Source of the DNA: Stramenopiles sp. TOSAG23-3
Taxonomy: Eukaryota > Sar
Direction: 5' to 3'
NCBI GenBank assembly: GCA_900128585.1
Contig: LT642552.1
Location: forward strand, 1 to 14,651
DNA length: 14,651 nucleotides
Shown here: one piece after another, positions 14,597-14,651 of the stretch
Position numbering within the stretch: position 1 is the stretch's first letter
Layout: each line of letters begins with the position of its first letter
Made by a program: the position numbers and the translations under genes
The notes under the pieces: generated by a model
Database searches by the model: none
What the model was told of the DNA's origin: nothing
Seen by the model: only the letters and a program-made list of their open reading frames with translations

Positions 14597-14651
14597 ATGT
14601 CTTCAATTAAAGTACGCTGGAAATACTTCATCTTTACCATCAACCAAAAAC
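14597..14651 (+). CDS. Possible start of a truncated gene at the window edge
   Basis: ATG at 14597 opens 18 codons (MSSIKVRWKYFIFTINQK) to the window end. The opposite strand is also open (FLVDGKDEVFPAYFN then stop at 14605-14603), so either strand, or neither, may be coding. The length is too short to decide. Confidence 0.15.
   Translation, partial: MSSIKVRWKYFIFTINQK

Larger units (their letters stand above)
14346..14651. other. 3' spacer of the LRR gene
   Basis: AT-rich DNA with the fifth AACAGCC copy about 30 bases after the stop codon. I recognise no polyadenylation signal with confidence. The last 55 bases are open in both directions. Confidence 0.5.

Overview
The window is nuclear DNA of a eukaryote, most likely an intron-poor unicellular flagellate or alga. 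Coding segments are moderately GC-rich and sit in strongly AT-rich spacers full of homopolymers and 3-, 7- and 12-base tandem repeats. Two genes carry one short intron each, with GTAAGT donors, CTAAC branch-point words and AG acceptors. The products are eukaryotic: an LC8-type dynein light chain, a lectin/EGF membrane receptor, an LRR-coiled-coil-PDZ protein and a long coiled-coil protein. I cannot place the lineage from sequence alone. LC8 fits a motile cell but does not prove a flagellum.

Layout. 1-1704: AT-rich spacer with one copy of a short repeat family (84-105) and a MITE-like element (1218-1446). 1705-3194 (+): two-exon gene for an unrecognised basic, probably nuclear protein, with its frame broken at a 10-C run. 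3195-3704: spacer between converging genes. 3705-4056 (-): two-exon LC8 dynein light chain. 4057-6729: long spacer, mostly AT-rich, with a GC-rich hairpin-dense island at about 5515-5960. 6730-9204 (+): 824-aa coiled-coil protein. 9205-10168: repeat-dense spacer with an interrupted small reading frame (9414-9638) and three copies of the short repeat family. 10169-11053 (-): MRH-EGF single-pass receptor. 11054-12053: divergent spacer with microsatellites. 12054-14345 (+): LRR-coiled-coil-PDZ protein. 14346-14651: spacer with a fifth copy of the repeat family and perhaps the edge of a further gene.

The genes do not form a pathway or operon. The LC8 chain is a motor or hub subunit. The LRR protein resembles SDS22-like proteins common in cilia. 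The MRH protein looks like a Golgi-to-lysosome cargo receptor. The features most worth following are outside the clear genes: the short repeat family with flanking direct repeats, the MITE-like element with a GC-rich central hairpin, the hairpin-dense island and the interrupted reading frame within inverted repeats. I found no CRISPR array, tRNA, rRNA or recognisable viral gene.
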